In this document: positions 32,930-34,088 of the stretch, in pieces
Numbering within the stretch: position 1 is the stretch's first letter
Layout of the letters: each line of letters opens with the position of its first letter
From: Bacillota bacterium
GTDB lineage: Bacteria > Bacillota > Clostridia > Christensenellales > UBA1242
Assembly (NCBI GenBank): GCA_009780625.1
Contig: WQZR01000002.1
Coordinates: 1-34,088, forward strand
Direction of reading: 5' to 3'
Length of the DNA: 34,088 nt
The notes under the pieces: model-generated
Seen by the model: the letters and a program-made list of their open reading frames with translations, nothing else
The model's database searches: none
Told to the model about the DNA's origin: nothing
Position numbers and translations under genes: made by a program

Positions 32930-33343
32930 ATGAAAGATTTAAGAAAAAAAGTTGTAAAAAACGAATTTGAAGAATTGGCTTGCCAGATTAAACTTTGGGG
33001 GCAAGAGACAGACTTTGTTGTATATCTAGATGAAGAAGATGGGTGCGGAAAAGACATCTATTTTGAGTTGATTGAAGAACGTCTAGAATTTGTTGAAGGC
33101 AACAAGGGAATGCTGATTGAAGCAATGCTTGATGCAGTTTTTGAAGAGCGTGTGGACAAAACAAAAACAAGAGACGATTTCAAAAAAGATTTGTCGATTA
33201 TGGGTGCCTTTGTTGAAGCAGGGTTTGAAGATTATTTAGACATAAGCTTCACATTGCCTCCAGAATATTATGGAGAAGAGACATATATCGATGTTTGCGT
33301 GAACGAAGATAATGAAATCGAGAGCATTTCAGTAGAAAGTTAG
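32930..33343 (+). CDS. Uncharacterised acidic protein
   Basis: 137 residues, not recognised. Strongly acidic, with alternating strands and helices and no signal peptide or membrane segment. The start follows the CYTH stop by 2 nt with only a weak AGGA 11 nt upstream, so translation is probably coupled and the two act in one operon. A strong terminator follows. Confidence 0.75.
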   Translation: MKDLRKKVVKNEFEELACQIKLWGQETDFVVYLDEEDGCGKDIYFELIEERLEFVEGNKGMLIEAMLDAVFEERVDKTKTRDDFKKDLSIMGAFVEAGFEDYLDISFTLPPEYYGEETYIDVCVNEDNEIESISVES

Positions 33344-33348
33344 ATTTT

Positions 33349-33375
33349 AAAACCCCGCCGTAAAAGCGGGGTTTT
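33349..33375 (+). terminator. Rho-independent terminator after the CYTH operon
   Basis: AAAACCCCGC (33349-33358) and GCGGGGTTTT (33366-33375) form a perfect 10-bp stem with a 7-nt loop. Confidence 0.9.
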
Positions 33376-33483
33376 GATTTTAGAAAAGAGGGGTTGAAAT
33401 ATTATAATTTAGATAGACAAAGAGCAGTCTTTTTTGGTATCGGTTGGAGAGTGGAATGTCAATATGAAGGGGGATTTTGAAAT

Positions 33484-34088
33484 ATGCGAAATATTCTGAA
33501 ACGGTTTTCGAAAAGAATAATAATCAGCAGTGTTTTTCTTATAGCCATCCCTCTACTTTTTGCAGGATTTTTGATTTCAAACTTCCGTAGCGACCTCTCG
33601 CACCAAAACATCATGTCTACCCAAGCCAGTGCAGCAACAGTGACGTTGACGATTGAGAACGGGATTGGTGGAACAATTAGACAGATTGTGTTGGACGCAG
33701 GAACTAGTATTAACCAATCTGCAGAATTGAATGTAATAGATGCAGTGCAAGCAGGACACTTTTTCAATGGCTGGAGAGTTCCAAGCATTGCACCGTTTCC
33801 AGTGACAACCTGGGAAATAAATAATAGGGTGTGGAACACAGATACAACCATAATTGCAACATGGGGAGTTTTGAACCCAACAACAATTAGGTTTGAAGAC
33901 GGGTTTGGAGCACCAACCTCAGCAAGAACAATTTCAAGAGGACAGTCAATTGACACAACATATAACGTTGCAAAGATTGCCGAGCCCGTATATCCAGGTC
34001 ATACGTTTGCAGGATGGAAATCAGATTTATGGTCTGGACTTAGAACATCTAAGCAAGTTGAAGCAATGCACTTTAGTTCAGGCATGAC
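33484..34088 (+). CDS. Secreted protein with Listeria-Bacteroides (InlB B-type) repeats, 3'-truncated by window edge
   Basis: At least 201 residues, with the frame open to the window end. A basic start and one hydrophobic helix (about 11-30) form a signal or anchor. Two repeat units follow: the first ends AGHFFNGWRV and then TTIIATWG, the second reads TIRFEDGFG and then PGHTFAGWKS. The pattern strand, Gly, PGHxFxGW, AxW is that of the InlB B-repeat/Flg_new family found in large surface proteins. Such repeats are often adhesive or spacer modules. AAGGGGG lies about 10 nt upstream of the ATG; TATAAT at 33403-33408 would give a leader of about 70 nt. The rest of the gene lies outside the window. 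Confidence 0.8.
   Translation, partial: MRNILKRFSKRIIISSVFLIAIPLLFAGFLISNFRSDLSHQNIMSTQASAATVTLTIENGIGGTIRQIVLDAGTSINQSAELNVIDAVQAGHFFNGWRVPSIAPFPVTTWEINNRVWNTDTTIIATWGVLNPTTIRFEDGFGAPTSARTISRGQSIDTTYNVAKIAEPVYPGHTFAGWKSDLWSGLRTSKQVEAMHFSSGM

Overview
The window is AT-rich and uses the standard bacterial code (TGA is a stop, for example at 28098-28100). It carries spoIIAA-spoIIAB-sigF and a spoVA cluster, so it most likely comes from an endospore-forming Bacillota, probably an uncultured Clostridia lineage. The finer placement is inference. Many resident genes lack a Shine-Dalgarno site. Instead a sigma-A-like -10 box, often with an upstream TGn, ends 5-6 nt before the ATG, which predicts leaderless mRNAs.

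Layout. 1-4646: a partial transglutaminase-like gene, an M24 aminopeptidase, an MraZ/AbrB-like protein, acetate kinase and two tandem GNAT paralogues. 4721-9739: sporulation genes spoIIAA-spoIIAB-sigF, a convergent secreted Asn/Thr-rich protein, then spoVAD-spoVAE-spoVAC in a permuted order. 9784-17730: cysteine desulfurase, an SDR reductase, a class A penicillin-binding protein, an unknown protein, a DivIC/FtsL-like membrane protein, thiI, a lipoprotein and an N-formylglutamate amidohydrolase-like protein. Cysteine desulfurase and ThiI form the tRNA 4-thiouridine sulfur relay.

17750-32160 is an accessory defence island. It holds an orphan HEPN protein; a PD-(D/E)XK-like protein divergent from an HTH-Fic protein across a four-site symmetric operator; a small unknown protein; a two-gene module (winged-helix-like protein plus a PLD/MIT_C-like protein) behind an operator-rich promoter; a four-gene operon (5mC methyltransferase, MORC-like GHKL ATPase, Z1 ATPase, PD-(D/E)XK nuclease); a lone HUH Rep-type endonuclease on the opposite strand; and a single-chain type IIG/ISP-like restriction-methyltransferase. 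The island ends next to the 3' end of an initiator tRNA gene (tRNA-fMet, minus strand, 32291-32367), a plausible integration landmark, although I found no integrase or duplicated att site.

32442-34088 returns to resident-like genes: a CYTH-domain protein, an unknown acidic protein, and the 5' part of a secreted protein with Listeria-Bacteroides (InlB B-type) repeats cut by the window edge.

The most interesting system is the methyltransferase-MORC-Z1-nuclease operon. As I recall, this gene association was predicted computationally by Iyer, Abhiman and Aravind (2008) as a restriction-like system, so it is not wholly new. The linked wHTH/PLD module, the operator arrays, the HUH protein, and the leaderless mini-ORF ahead of the type IIG enzyme are the parts I cannot match to a described arrangement.
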